Source of the DNA: Myxococcales bacterium
Lineage (GTDB): Bacteria > Myxococcota_A > Polyangia > Haliangiales > Haliangiaceae
Reading direction: 5' to 3'
DNA length: 64,000 bases
Assembly: GCA_016707895.1 (NCBI GenBank)
Contig: JADJGV010000034.1
Location: 868,001-932,000, forward strand
Shown here: in pieces, positions 34,940-43,156 of the stretch
How positions within the stretch are numbered: position 1 is the stretch's first letter
How the letters are laid out: the number at the start of each line of letters is the position of its first letter
Notes under the pieces: generated by a model
Told to the model about the DNA's origin: nothing
What the model saw: only the letters and a program-made list of their open reading frames with translations
The model's database searches: none
Position numbers and translations under genes: made by a program

Positions 34940-35149
34940 TCAGGCGATCTTGACGACGTTCTCGGCGGCCGGCCCCTTGGCGCCCGACACGATGTCGAAC
35001 TCGACGCGCTCACCCTCGGCCAGGCTCTTGAAGCCCGTCGCCTGGATCGCCGAGTGGTGCACGAAGCAATCCTTCGAGCCGTCCTCCGGCGTGATGAACC
35101 CAAAGCCCTTGGTGTCGTTGAACCACTTCACTCGTCCGGTGGTGCGCAT
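34940..35149 (-). CDS. cold-shock domain protein
   Basis: A 69-residue CspA-type RNA chaperone. It has the whole five-stranded OB fold: TGRVKWFNDTKGFGFITPED with the RNP1 motif KGFGFI, then CFVHHSAIQ as RNP2, and a closing AENVVKIA strand. Cys in place of the usual Ile/Val before FVH is a mild oddity. It lies 70 bases after the stop of the 741-residue gene on the same strand and could be co-transcribed with it, though cold-shock genes usually have their own promoter. Confidence 0.95.
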   Translation of the reverse strand: MRTTGRVKWFNDTKGFGFITPEDGSKDCFVHHSAIQATGFKSLAEGERVEFDIVSGAKGPAAENVVKIA

Positions 35150-35219
35150 GCCGTACTCTCGTCGCTCCGGCGGCGTTTGCCCAGCGCCCGCGGCACCAAG
35201 TCGACGCAGTCGCGCCGCG

Positions 35220-37445
35220 CTACCCGGCCGCGAGGTCGCCGGTGGCCCAGCCGGTGAAGACCCGCGCGCCGGCGGCGGCGAACGCGGGGTCGTCCGACGC
35301 GACGCCCGCCGCGGCCAGCTCGAGCCCGCGCAGGTACGGCGCCAGGCGTGCGGCGAGCCCGCCGTCGACCGTCGCGACCTGCGCGCGGGCCCACGGGCCG
35401 AAAGCCGCCGCGCGATCGGACAGCGCCAGGTAGAACACCAGCTGCCGCCAGGCGTACGCGGCGTTCTTGCGGCGGATCAACGCCTCGTGACGGGTCCGGG
35501 TCGGGATGCGCAGCTCGCGGACGATCCAGCGCCACGTCCGCTCGGCGAGCGCGCCGAGCTCCGGCGCCAGCGCCGCTCGCGCCGCCGGCTGCGCGAACAC
35601 CAGCGCCAGGTTGTGGGTCGTGAGGATCTGGCTCTGCTCGATGATCGCGCCGTTGCCCGCGACGCCGCTGAGCGACGGCGCGATCCGCGCGGCGCGGTCG
35701 CGGCACAGCGCGGCAAACGCGTCGGCGAGGCGGCCCGAGGTCGGCAAGGTCGCGACCGCGCGCGCGTCGATCGCGAAGTAGCGCGCGTACAGCGTGCCGG
35801 TGAACACCTCCGCCGCCAGGCGGGCCGACTTCGCGAACTTCTCGGTGAACGAGCCCATGAAGATGTCGGCCGCCAGCTCTTCGACGAACGGCGGCCGGGT
35901 CGGCGCGGTGCCCGCGAGCGCGGCGAGCTCGACGATCAGCTTGTTGGGCATGATCGTGTGCGGGAAGCCGCGCACCGCCGCGGCGCCGACCTGGCTGAAC
36001 ACCGCGGTCGCGACGTCGTGGAGCGCCGCCGGCTCGCCCGCGCGTGCCACCAGGGTCGCGATCCACGGCACCTCCTCGAGCCGCACCTGGTGCTGGTAGT
36101 GCAGGAGCAGGAGCCCGCGGCGGGCCCGGAACGCGGCGTACAGCGCGGTGTAAAGCGCGCGCGCCGTCGGATCGGCGAACGCCACGGCGCGGACCTGCGC
36201 GGTCACCTGCTGGACGACCCGCGCGAGCTCCTCGGCCGACGGGATCACGCCGCGATCGACCAGGGTATCGAGCGGCGCGTCCCAGCTCCGCGCGACCTTG
36301 GCGGCGAAGTAGCTCGGCAGCGCCGCGCCGGGCGGCACGCGGAAGCGCGCGGCCTCGGTGGCGTCGAGCGGGGCCATCACGTCCTCGAGCGCGAGCCCGC
36401 CGTCGCGGGGCAGGGCGCTCAGCCGGTCCACCAGCGCGCGGCGCAGCGTCTTGTGCAACGGCGCGGCCACCGCGCGGGCCTCGTCGGCGCGGCGCGCGGC
36501 CAGCGCCGCGCTCCCCGGGGCGCCGTGGGCGGTCACGTAGCAGGCCAGCGCCCGCCGGAGCGACGCGTCCGCGGCCAGCGCGTCGCGATCGTCCGCGCCG
36601 CGGGCCAGCCGGTCGACCACGCCGGCGACCTCGCGCGCCCGCCGCGTCGGCGGCGCGCCCGCGCGCCGGACCTCGGCCGCCAGCGCCGCTACCTCGGCGT
36701 CCCAGCCGGTGGGGCGTCGGCCGCCGAGCGCGGCGCCGTGGACCGCGCCGTCGACCAGCCGCGGCAGCGGGCCGTCGACGGTCGCGGCCAGGAGCGCCAT
36801 GGCGCGATCGCGGAGCGGCGTCCACACCTGCAGCGCGGCGTGCTGGGCTTCGAGGCGGGTCTGGCGGCGCGCGACGTCGAGCCCGTCCACCGTCGGGCCG
36901 ACGTCCTGCAACCGCACGCCGCGGGCCAGCGGGCGCGGGCCGTCGGCCGGGCGCGGATAGAACCGCAGCGCGTGCATCCACGGCGCGAGGATCGCCAGGA
37001 GCGGGCCGCTGCCGTCGAGCCCGTGGGCCCGCAGCCACGCCACGACCAAGAGCGCGCCCTCCTCGGGCACGTCGATGCGATACGCGCCGCTGGCCAGGAG
37101 CTCGGCTGCGCGCCCCTCGAGGTGCGCCAGGTTGAGCGCGAGCCGGGTCGCCGGCACGCGCAGCGCGGCGGCCAGCGCGACCTCCCACGGCGCCAGCGGG
37201 CCGCCCGCGTGGTAGCCGCCGGTCGCGAAGCCGCCGGTGACGACCTCGAGCGTGACCCACGCCGGCGCCGCGGTCGGCGTGCGCGAGCCGACCGCGATCG
37301 ACCCGTCGCGCATCCCGGCCAGCACCGCGCGCCAGCGCGCGACCTCGGCCGCGGCCCGGTCGCGCACCGCCGGATCGGCGTGCGCGCTGCTGGTCCGCTC
37401 GGCAGCGACCAGCTGACTCCATGCGTATTCGATGCTCACGTCCAT
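35220..37445 (-). CDS. orphan 741-residue protein with a tRNA-like leader
   Basis: A soluble, mostly helical protein of 741 residues that I cannot assign to a named family. The first 60 residues are helical. A conserved-looking stretch follows: TAAPAWVTLEVVTGGFATGG (about 59-78), then helical blocks rich in Ala/Arg/Leu. Late landmarks are RGFPHTIMPNKLIVELAALA, EELAADIFMGSFTEKFAKSA and FTGTLYARYFAID, all near residues 490-570. No Walker, HTH or zinc motif is seen. The ATG at 37445 has GAGG seven bases before it. That GAGG lies directly behind the 3' end of a perfect tRNA-like cloverleaf, which makes the leader exceptional. A cold-shock gene follows downstream. Confidence 0.75.
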   Translation of the reverse strand: MDVSIEYAWSQLVAAERTSSAHADPAVRDRAAAEVARWRAVLAGMRDGSIAVGSRTPTAAPAWVTLEVVTGGFATGGYHAGGPLAPWEVALAAALRVPATRLALNLAHLEGRAAELLASGAYRIDVPEEGALLVVAWLRAHGLDGSGPLLAILAPWMHALRFYPRPADGPRPLARGVRLQDVGPTVDGLDVARRQTRLEAQHAALQVWTPLRDRAMALLAATVDGPLPRLVDGAVHGAALGGRRPTGWDAEVAALAAEVRRAGAPPTRRAREVAGVVDRLARGADDRDALAADASLRRALACYVTAHGAPGSAALAARRADEARAVAAPLHKTLRRALVDRLSALPRDGGLALEDVMAPLDATEAARFRVPPGAALPSYFAAKVARSWDAPLDTLVDRGVIPSAEELARVVQQVTAQVRAVAFADPTARALYTALYAAFRARRGLLLLHYQHQVRLEEVPWIATLVARAGEPAALHDVATAVFSQVGAAAVRGFPHTIMPNKLIVELAALAGTAPTRPPFVEELAADIFMGSFTEKFAKSARLAAEVFTGTLYARYFAIDARAVATLPTSGRLADAFAALCRDRAARIAPSLSGVAGNGAIIEQSQILTTHNLALVFAQPAARAALAPELGALAERTWRWIVRELRIPTRTRHEALIRRKNAAYAWRQLVFYLALSDRAAAFGPWARAQVATVDGGLAARLAPYLRGLELAAAGVASDDPAFAAAGARVFTGWATGDLAAG

Positions 37446-37456
37446 GACAGGCCTCG

Positions 37457-37528
37457 ACCTGGTGGCACGACTTGCACGTGCGCCCGCCCGGTATCAAGCC
37501 GGGTGCTCTGCTGCTGAGCTACACCAGG
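37457..37528 (-). tRNA. tRNA-like cloverleaf, anticodon UGA, non-canonical loops
   Basis: On the minus strand 72 bases fold into a complete cloverleaf with no mismatch in any stem. The acceptor is CCTGGTG/CACCAGG (7 bp), the D stem GCTC/GAGC (4 bp), the anticodon stem CCCGG/CCGGG (5 bp) and the T stem GCACG/CGTGC (5 bp). T8, A14, A26, T33, T54, C56, A58 and C61 are in their usual places. Odd points: the D loop AGCAGCA lacks the GG pair, the T loop is TGCAAGT with G at 55, T follows the anticodon at 37, the discriminator is T, and no CCA is encoded. Anticodon UGA means serine, but the five-base variable loop is not that of a serine tRNA. It ends 11 bases before the start codon of the 741-residue gene. 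It could be a functional unusual tRNA or a tRNA-mimicking leader. Confidence 0.6.
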
Positions 37529-37781
37529 GCACGAGGCTGTGGCCTCGCGATCCGCGCGCGGTGGCTGCCCCGCAGCCACACCACGCACCGATGCACGCTA
37601 GCTAACACGACGCCCGGCGCGCACGCGAGCGAAATCGCCGCGCCGGTCGCCGGTGGCGCGTCGCGGCAGAAGGCGGCAGCGGTGGGCGCGGCGCGGGACG
37701 AACGGCCGGCCGGCACTCCATCCACGCGTCGACGGCGGGCCCGGGGAATGGACCTCGGGCCACGCCGCCTTGGAGCCACCC
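37529..37781. other. intergenic stretch between the tRNA-like element and the metzincin gene
   Basis: About 250 bases with no convincing gene or hairpin. It must hold the promoters of the divergent 741-residue gene (with its tRNA-like leader) and of the metzincin gene. No clear -35/-10 pair can be named in this GC-rich sequence. Confidence 0.5.
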
Positions 37782-39683
37782 ATGCAACGCACCATCCTCC
37801 TCTCCGTGCTCGCCGCCGCCGCCACCGTCGGCGCCGCCGGCACCGCCCGCGCCCAGAGCGCGACCGTCGAGTGCTACTTCTCGCCCGCGAGCACGCTCGC
37901 CCCGCTGGCGACCGCTGGCGCCAACGGCTCGTTCGCCGCCAACGGCGGCGCGACGATCGCGGGCTACCAGCCGTACTACGAGACGACCTACGCGATCGAC
38001 GTCGGCGTCTGGGTCGACGACGCGTTCCTCGCCACCACCCCCGACGCTGCGTCGCTGGCGCTGCGGTACTTCGAGCACGCCAACTGCGTGTTCGCCGCCG
38101 GCGCGAACCAGGACACCGGCGACGGCGTCAACGAGGCATCGCTGCGCCTGGCCGGCAACCGCATCCGCTACTACGCGCACACGACGCCCAACGCGCCCGG
38201 CTCGACCGCGCCGTGGGGCCAGCAGTACAACTGGGACTGGGCGCAGGCGATGAAGGGGATGAGCGGCATCCCCAAGGTCAACATCCTGTTCACGACCAAC
38301 CTGGCCGCCGATGCCAACGCCGCCGGCGCCTACAACCGGCTGACCTGGGGCGGCGCGGCGAACGGCATCGGCCAGGGCAACGCGATCATCGCCGTCGATC
38401 CCGCCTGGTTCCAGAACGGCATGACCTCGGGCATCTTGCGCGACCTCGCCGAGGACTGGTGGGGGCTGATCGCCGCCCACGAGGCCGGGCACGCGCTCGG
38501 CGGCGTCCACCTGCCGACGCAGTACGACACGATGTGCTGCGACACCCCGGCCAACAACTACCCCGGCAGCGTCATGGGCACGACCCCGTCCGAGGACTTC
38601 ACGGTGGCGCAGTCGACGTGGGACCTGATCACGGCGAACGACGCCAGCGACGTCGACAGCTACAGCGACCCGTACAAGACCACGGCCAACCCGGTGACCA
38701 ACGTCACCTGGAGCTTCGACGACATCTCCGACTTCCTGTTCGATCGCGCCGGCGGTGACGTCTGGGTCGCGCCGTCGACCGGGGCGTCGTTCCTGGCGCG
38801 GACGCTGCGCCACGACTGGTTCTGCATCAACAGCGAGACCTGCCTGACCGGCGACGTCAACGGCGACGGCCGCGCCGATCTGATCGCGTTCACCCGCGGC
38901 ACCACCGGCGACGTCTACGTCGCGCTCGGCACCGCCAACGGCGGCTTCGCCGGCACCGGCATCAAGTGGCACGACTTCTTCGCGATCAACAGCGAGACGC
39001 CGCTCGTCGGCGACTGGAACGGCGACGGCAAGGACGACATCGCGGCGTTCACCGGCGGCACCACCGGCGACGTCTACGTCGCGCTGTCGACCGGCAGCTC
39101 GTTCAGCGGCACCGGCGTGGTGTGGCACACGTACTTCGCCCCCAACGGCGAGGTGCCGCTGGCCGGCGACTGGAACGGCGACGGCAAGGACGACATCGCC
39201 GGGCTCACCCGCGGCACCACCGGCGACGTCTTCGTCGCGCTGTCGAGCGGCGCCGGCTTCGGCGCCCGCACCAAGTGGCACGAGTTCTTCAGCATCAACA
39301 GCGAGATGCCGCTGGCTGGCGACTGGAACGGCGACGGCAAGGACGACCTCGCGACCTTGACCCGCGGCACCACCGGCGACGTCTACGTCACCTTCTCGAC
39401 CGGCGCGGCCTTCAACGGCACCGGCCTCAAGTGGCATGACTTCTTCTGCATCAACGCCGAGGTGCCGTTCGCCGGCGACGTCAACCACGACGGCAAGGAC
39501 GATCTGGTGTCGTTCGCCCGCGACGCCGGCGGTCACGTCTACGCCGCGCGCTCGAACGGCGCCGCCTTCGTCGGCACCAACTGGGTGTGGACCACCGGCC
39601 TGTGCATCGGCGACGACGTCTGCGGGCTGGCCGACGTCACCGGCGACGGCCGCGCCGACGCCCTGGCGTTCGGCCGCAACTGA
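37782..39683 (+). CDS. secreted metzincin-type metalloprotease with FG-GAP repeats
   Basis: A 633-residue secreted protein. MQRTILLSVLAAAATVGAAGTARAQS is a cleavable signal. The catalytic domain (about residues 30-300) has the zinc motif HEAGHALGGVH with His233, Glu234, His237 and His243. It is followed by DTMCCDTP and the NYPGSVMGTTPSEDF stretch, which supplies the Met-turn expected of metzincins. From about residue 350 to the end there are six FG-GAP/VCBS-type repeats of about 52 residues, each with a GDWNGDGKDD calcium-binding loop. The likely role is an extracellular protease of a predatory life style. TTGGAG lies before the start. Confidence 0.9.
   Translation: MQRTILLSVLAAAATVGAAGTARAQSATVECYFSPASTLAPLATAGANGSFAANGGATIAGYQPYYETTYAIDVGVWVDDAFLATTPDAASLALRYFEHANCVFAAGANQDTGDGVNEASLRLAGNRIRYYAHTTPNAPGSTAPWGQQYNWDWAQAMKGMSGIPKVNILFTTNLAADANAAGAYNRLTWGGAANGIGQGNAIIAVDPAWFQNGMTSGILRDLAEDWWGLIAAHEAGHALGGVHLPTQYDTMCCDTPANNYPGSVMGTTPSEDFTVAQSTWDLITANDASDVDSYSDPYKTTANPVTNVTWSFDDISDFLFDRAGGDVWVAPSTGASFLARTLRHDWFCINSETCLTGDVNGDGRADLIAFTRGTTGDVYVALGTANGGFAGTGIKWHDFFAINSETPLVGDWNGDGKDDIAAFTGGTTGDVYVALSTGSSFSGTGVVWHTYFAPNGEVPLAGDWNGDGKDDIAGLTRGTTGDVFVALSSGAGFGARTKWHEFFSINSEMPLAGDWNGDGKDDLATLTRGTTGDVYVTFSTGAAFNGTGLKWHDFFCINAEVPFAGDVNHDGKDDLVSFARDAGGHVYAARSNGAAFVGTNWVWTTGLCIGDDVCGLADVTGDGRADALAFGRN
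38850..39660 (+). repeat. six tandem ~156-bp FG-GAP repeat units
   Basis: Units begin near 38850, 39009, 39165, 39318, 39474 and 39630, spaced 153-159 bases apart, within the metzincin gene. Each encodes a [G/A]D[V/W]NGDG[K/R]D-type loop followed by a FTRGTTGDVYVAL-like strand. The inner units are so alike at the DNA level that recombination could change their number. Confidence 0.85.
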
Positions 39684-39689
39684 GTTCCT

Positions 39690-39713
39690 GGAGGGCGTGT
39701 CGCCACGCCCTCC
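39690..39713 (+). terminator. hairpin after the metzincin gene
   Basis: GGAGGGCGTG-TCGC-CACGCCCTCC: a perfect 10-bp stem with a four-base loop beginning seven bases after the stop codon at 39683. There is no U-run, as is normal in very GC-rich genomes. Confidence 0.7.
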
Positions 39714-39738
39714 CCCGTCGGGTCATGCCCCGACGGGG
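39713..39738. terminator. second hairpin of the convergent intergenic region
   Basis: CCCCGTCGGG-TCATGC-CCCGACGGGG: a second perfect 10-bp stem directly abutting the first. Because it is symmetric it may stop transcription from either side. Confidence 0.6.
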
Positions 39739-39812
39739 CCCCCTCCCAAGACGCGAAACGCCTGGCGCATGGGTCGGTGCTCGGCCGAAGGACTTACAGG
39801 CTCTGAATCTCA

Positions 39813-39834
39813 GGGGGCTGGGTCGCCCACCCCC
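39813..39834 (-). terminator. hairpin after the DUF4132 gene
   Basis: GGGGG-C-TGGG-TCG-CCCA-CCCCC forms a nine-pair stem with one bulged base immediately behind the stop of the minus-strand DUF4132 gene (39835). It is the likely terminator for that gene. Confidence 0.5.
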
Positions 39835-42800
39835 TCAGGCGCGGCGCAGCGCCTCGAGGTCGCGGATCAGCTCGGAGTAGGCGACCGGGTCGACGTCGCC
39901 GAAGGTCGCGCCGGCCGAGAGGTGGAGCTCGCCGAGCGTCTGGGGTCGCGCACCGTCGGCGAGGTCGGCGATCTCGAAGCCCGGCGACAGCTCGATGGTG
40001 GCCACGGCCACGCCGCCGCGGGTCGCGACGGTCCGCCGGTACGCGGCGACGCTGCCCGGGCTGCTGCGCTCGAACCCGCGCGCCTCCAGGACGCCGAGCA
40101 GCGTGACGGTCGGCACGCCGAGGCCGGCGAAGCGCGACGAGCGCGCGGCCGCCACCTCGGTCGGCGGGCACGCGTAGGTCTCGCGCGTCAGCTGGGCGAA
40201 GGGCTGGATGAGCTCGTAGTCGGCGAACACCCCGGCCCAGGCGCGCACGTCGTCCGCGAGCTCGAGCGGATGCGCCACGCTGACCCGGCAGGCCGGCCCC
40301 AGCGTGAGCAGCGCGTCGTCGACGGTGGCGAACGTACCGTCCTCGGCGACGCGGTAGGTCGCGGCGCGGTCGCCATCGACGGCGCGCCACACCAGCGCGC
40401 GCGCGAGCGCGGCCAGCAGCGGATGCGCCACGACGCGCTGCTGGAAGTCCGGCAGGCTCCAGCGTCGGCCGCGCACCATCGCGTGCTCGAGGCGCCGGAG
40501 CTGGCGATCCGCGGTGGCGGCGGCGTCGGCCTTGAGCGCCTTGAGTCGCGCGAGCGCCGCGTCGGCCAGCGCCGGGTCGTCGTCCTTGGTCTTGCGCGGC
40601 AGGCCGCGGAGCGTGGTGCCGCGCTCGTCCTTGACGACCAGGGCGAGCCCGGCGTCCAGCGACGCCGTGAAGGTCCGCGCGCCGAACGACACCCGCAGGC
40701 GCCCGTCGCCATCGAGCCCGAGGTCGGGCACGGTGCGATCTTCCAGCGCGTCGCGGTCGAGCCCCCGCGCCGCGGCGGCTTCGTCGAGCAGCGCGTTGAC
40801 CACGCCGCGCAGGTCGTGGAACCGCGACGTCGCGGCGATGTGGCCGAGGTGCATGATCGCCGCGTCGCTGGCCAGCGCGGCGAGCGCCACGCAGGCGCGC
40901 TCGGCCTTGGCCTTGTCGCGCCGCGCCCAGTCCCGCGCCAGGGCGGGCAGGCGTCGCTCGCTCTCGGGGCTGGGGAAGTAGACGACGGCGTGCAGCATCC
41001 ACGCGTGGCGCCCGGGGCTGTCGGCCAGGAGCCACTGCTCGAGGAGGCCATGGGCGAACGCCCCGAGCGACGCCAGATCGAGCGCGGCGAGGCGCGCCAG
41101 CCCTGGATACGGCGCGTCGAGGGAAGAGATCGAGACCATCTCGACCAGCGCGGCGATCGCCGGCGCTGGCAGGGGTTCGCCGCTCGCCAGGCGCACGCGC
41201 GGCAGCCGCTCCAGCCGCAGGAACGCGGGCAGCTTGGGCGGCGCCAAGCGCACGCGCAGCGGATCGCGCTCGAGCAGCGCGTCGATGACGCCGGCCGCGT
41301 CGGCGCCGTAGCGCGCGGCGGCGGCGGTGACGACGGCGGCGTGCCCGGCGGTCGCGAGGAAGGCCAGCGCCGCCTCGGCGTCGTCGCGATCCGGCCCCAG
41401 CGCCCCCACCGCGGCGGGGATCAAGCCGAGCGCGGCGGTCTCGGCGTGCGCCGCCAGCCAGGCGCGCGCCGCGCGGCGGTGGGCCTTGCGCCGCGCCGCG
41501 ATGCGCGCGAACAGCGGGGCCGCCCGCGGCGACACGAAGCTCACGATGGCCGCCAGGAAGTCGTCGGCGCCTTCGTAGTCGAGGTTGCCGAGCCGGTCCT
41601 TGTGCAGGAAGCCAGGGAGGGCCGCCAGCCCGTGGCGTGCCACCCAGGCGACCGCCTCCGTGTCGAGCCACCCGCCCCCCTGGTTCCAGGTGTCGAGGCT
41701 GAGCCGGGCAGGGCGCGCGTCGTCGTCGCGCTCGTGGTCGTGGGCAGCGGGGGGCAGTTCGACGTGCTCCTCGAGGCCCGGCAACAGCGCGACACCCTCG
41801 AGCACGCGCCCCTTGGGGGGCGGCTGGCGCCACGGCCGCTCGCGCAGCACCGCTGGCAGCGCCACCTCGGGAGCCGGCGCCGTATCGTCACCGGCGGCGG
41901 CCGTGACGACGCGCTTGGCCAGCGCCTTGCCCTTGGGGCCGGTGGCCAGCGCCTCGGCCAGCTCGGGATGATCCTGGAAGTAGCCGGCGACGATCGCGTT
42001 GAGGATGGGGTGCCCCGCGTAGGCCGCGAGGATCCGCGCCGCGGCCTCGCTCGCGAAGCAGGTCAGCGCCGTCGCCAGGTCGCGTGGCGGGGTCTTTAGG
42101 ACCGGGCCGTAGCCGGGCTTGGCGAGCGCCCCGGGGATCGCGGCGCCGAGGAGCGCCAGCGCGTCCGCCTCCGGCACGCTGACGGCGATCTCCGCGGCGT
42201 AGAGCCCCAGCGTGAATGGCGCGACGCTCCCGCCGAAGCGGCGTACCAGCGCGGGCTCGCGGCAACAGCTGAGCAGGAACTCGACGTCGCGCCGCGGGTC
42301 GTCGGGCGGCTCGCCGAGCCAGGCCGTCAGCGCCGCGTCGCCCCAAGGCTCGTCGGGGAACGCGTACGCCAGGTGCGCCGCGATCCACGGCGCGGCGCCG
42401 GCGCCGAGCGCGCGCGCGCGGTCCCGCGCGGCCGCGTAGTCCGCGTCGCGCGCTGCGCACACCGCGCTGCGGATCGGGCGCCACGCCTCGCCGACCCACG
42501 AGGCCTTCGTCGCGTCCTTGCGGAGGTAGATCTCCTGGGTCCAGTTGCCGGGCGAGTCGACGCTCAGGTCGAGCGCGAGGCGCGCCGCCTCGACCAGATC
42601 GGCGACGCCGCGGGCCTCTGCCAGCGCCGGCGCGATGGGCAGGTCGCGATCCAGCCGATGCGCCATGCACATGAACGCCGCCAGCGTCTCGAGGCTGGCG
42701 TCGGCCAGCCGCGCGCGCGTCAGGTCGTCGATCAGCGCATGGGCCGCGGCCCGCAGCGGCGCGAGCTCGGGCAGGTAGCTCGACTGGACGCCGCGCGCCA

Positions 42801-42942
42801 GCGCCGCGCGATACGTGAACCGCCCGTGCGTGAGCTTGGCGCGCAGCGCCTCGATCGGCTTGCGCGCGGGCGCGGCGATCGTCGCCGGGATGGCCCGGCG
42901 TGGCCTGAGCGAGCGCAGCACCGCGTCCGGGATCGTCTGCAT
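39835..42942 (-). CDS. DUF4132 (MolR-like) domain protein
   Basis: A 1035-residue protein with no signal peptide. The long N-terminal part is helical and repeat-like. The C-terminal 250 residues are the DUF4132 domain: LPRKTKDDDPALADAALARL, RQLRRLEHAMVRGRRW, HPLLAALARALVWRA, TYRVAEDGTFATVDD and SVAHPLELADDVRAWAGVF, then DYELIQPFAQLTRE. ATG 42942 is chosen as the start; the frame opens further to 43026 without support. Relatives include E. coli MolR and WGR-domain proteins, whose role is uncertain. A poly-G run at 43060-43071 lies upstream. Confidence 0.9.
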   Translation of the reverse strand: MQTIPDAVLRSLRPRRAIPATIAAPARKPIEALRAKLTHGRFTYRAALARGVQSSYLPELAPLRAAAHALIDDLTRARLADASLETLAAFMCMAHRLDRDLPIAPALAEARGVADLVEAARLALDLSVDSPGNWTQEIYLRKDATKASWVGEAWRPIRSAVCAARDADYAAARDRARALGAGAAPWIAAHLAYAFPDEPWGDAALTAWLGEPPDDPRRDVEFLLSCCREPALVRRFGGSVAPFTLGLYAAEIAVSVPEADALALLGAAIPGALAKPGYGPVLKTPPRDLATALTCFASEAAARILAAYAGHPILNAIVAGYFQDHPELAEALATGPKGKALAKRVVTAAAGDDTAPAPEVALPAVLRERPWRQPPPKGRVLEGVALLPGLEEHVELPPAAHDHERDDDARPARLSLDTWNQGGGWLDTEAVAWVARHGLAALPGFLHKDRLGNLDYEGADDFLAAIVSFVSPRAAPLFARIAARRKAHRRAARAWLAAHAETAALGLIPAAVGALGPDRDDAEAALAFLATAGHAAVVTAAAARYGADAAGVIDALLERDPLRVRLAPPKLPAFLRLERLPRVRLASGEPLPAPAIAALVEMVSISSLDAPYPGLARLAALDLASLGAFAHGLLEQWLLADSPGRHAWMLHAVVYFPSPESERRLPALARDWARRDKAKAERACVALAALASDAAIMHLGHIAATSRFHDLRGVVNALLDEAAAARGLDRDALEDRTVPDLGLDGDGRLRVSFGARTFTASLDAGLALVVKDERGTTLRGLPRKTKDDDPALADAALARLKALKADAAATADRQLRRLEHAMVRGRRWSLPDFQQRVVAHPLLAALARALVWRAVDGDRAATYRVAEDGTFATVDDALLTLGPACRVSVAHPLELADDVRAWAGVFADYELIQPFAQLTRETYACPPTEVAAARSSRFAGLGVPTVTLLGVLEARGFERSSPGSVAAYRRTVATRGGVAVATIELSPGFEIADLADGARPQTLGELHLSAGATFGDVDPVAYSELIRDLEALRRA

Positions 42943-43156
42943 GCCAGTCCGGACTCTCGCCCATCCGGCGGCGCCGCGGAAGCGCCGCCGCGCGTCCGAC
43001 GGTGCCGCGACGAGCGGCGCGACCACCGATGGCCCGCGCTCGGCCGATTCAGGCGGCGGGGGGGGGGGCGGTTAGACGGGTCACCGTGCACAGACGACCC
43101 AGCGCGAGCCAGCCCGTCGCGGCGCGCCGGCGGCGACCACGTTCAGCGCGCCGACG

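Noticed and set aside
38850..39660. Regular ~156-bp repeats as a possible CRISPR or satellite array
   Set aside because: The unit matches a protein repeat (FG-GAP) in frame with a secreted protease; the spacing is a whole number of codons.
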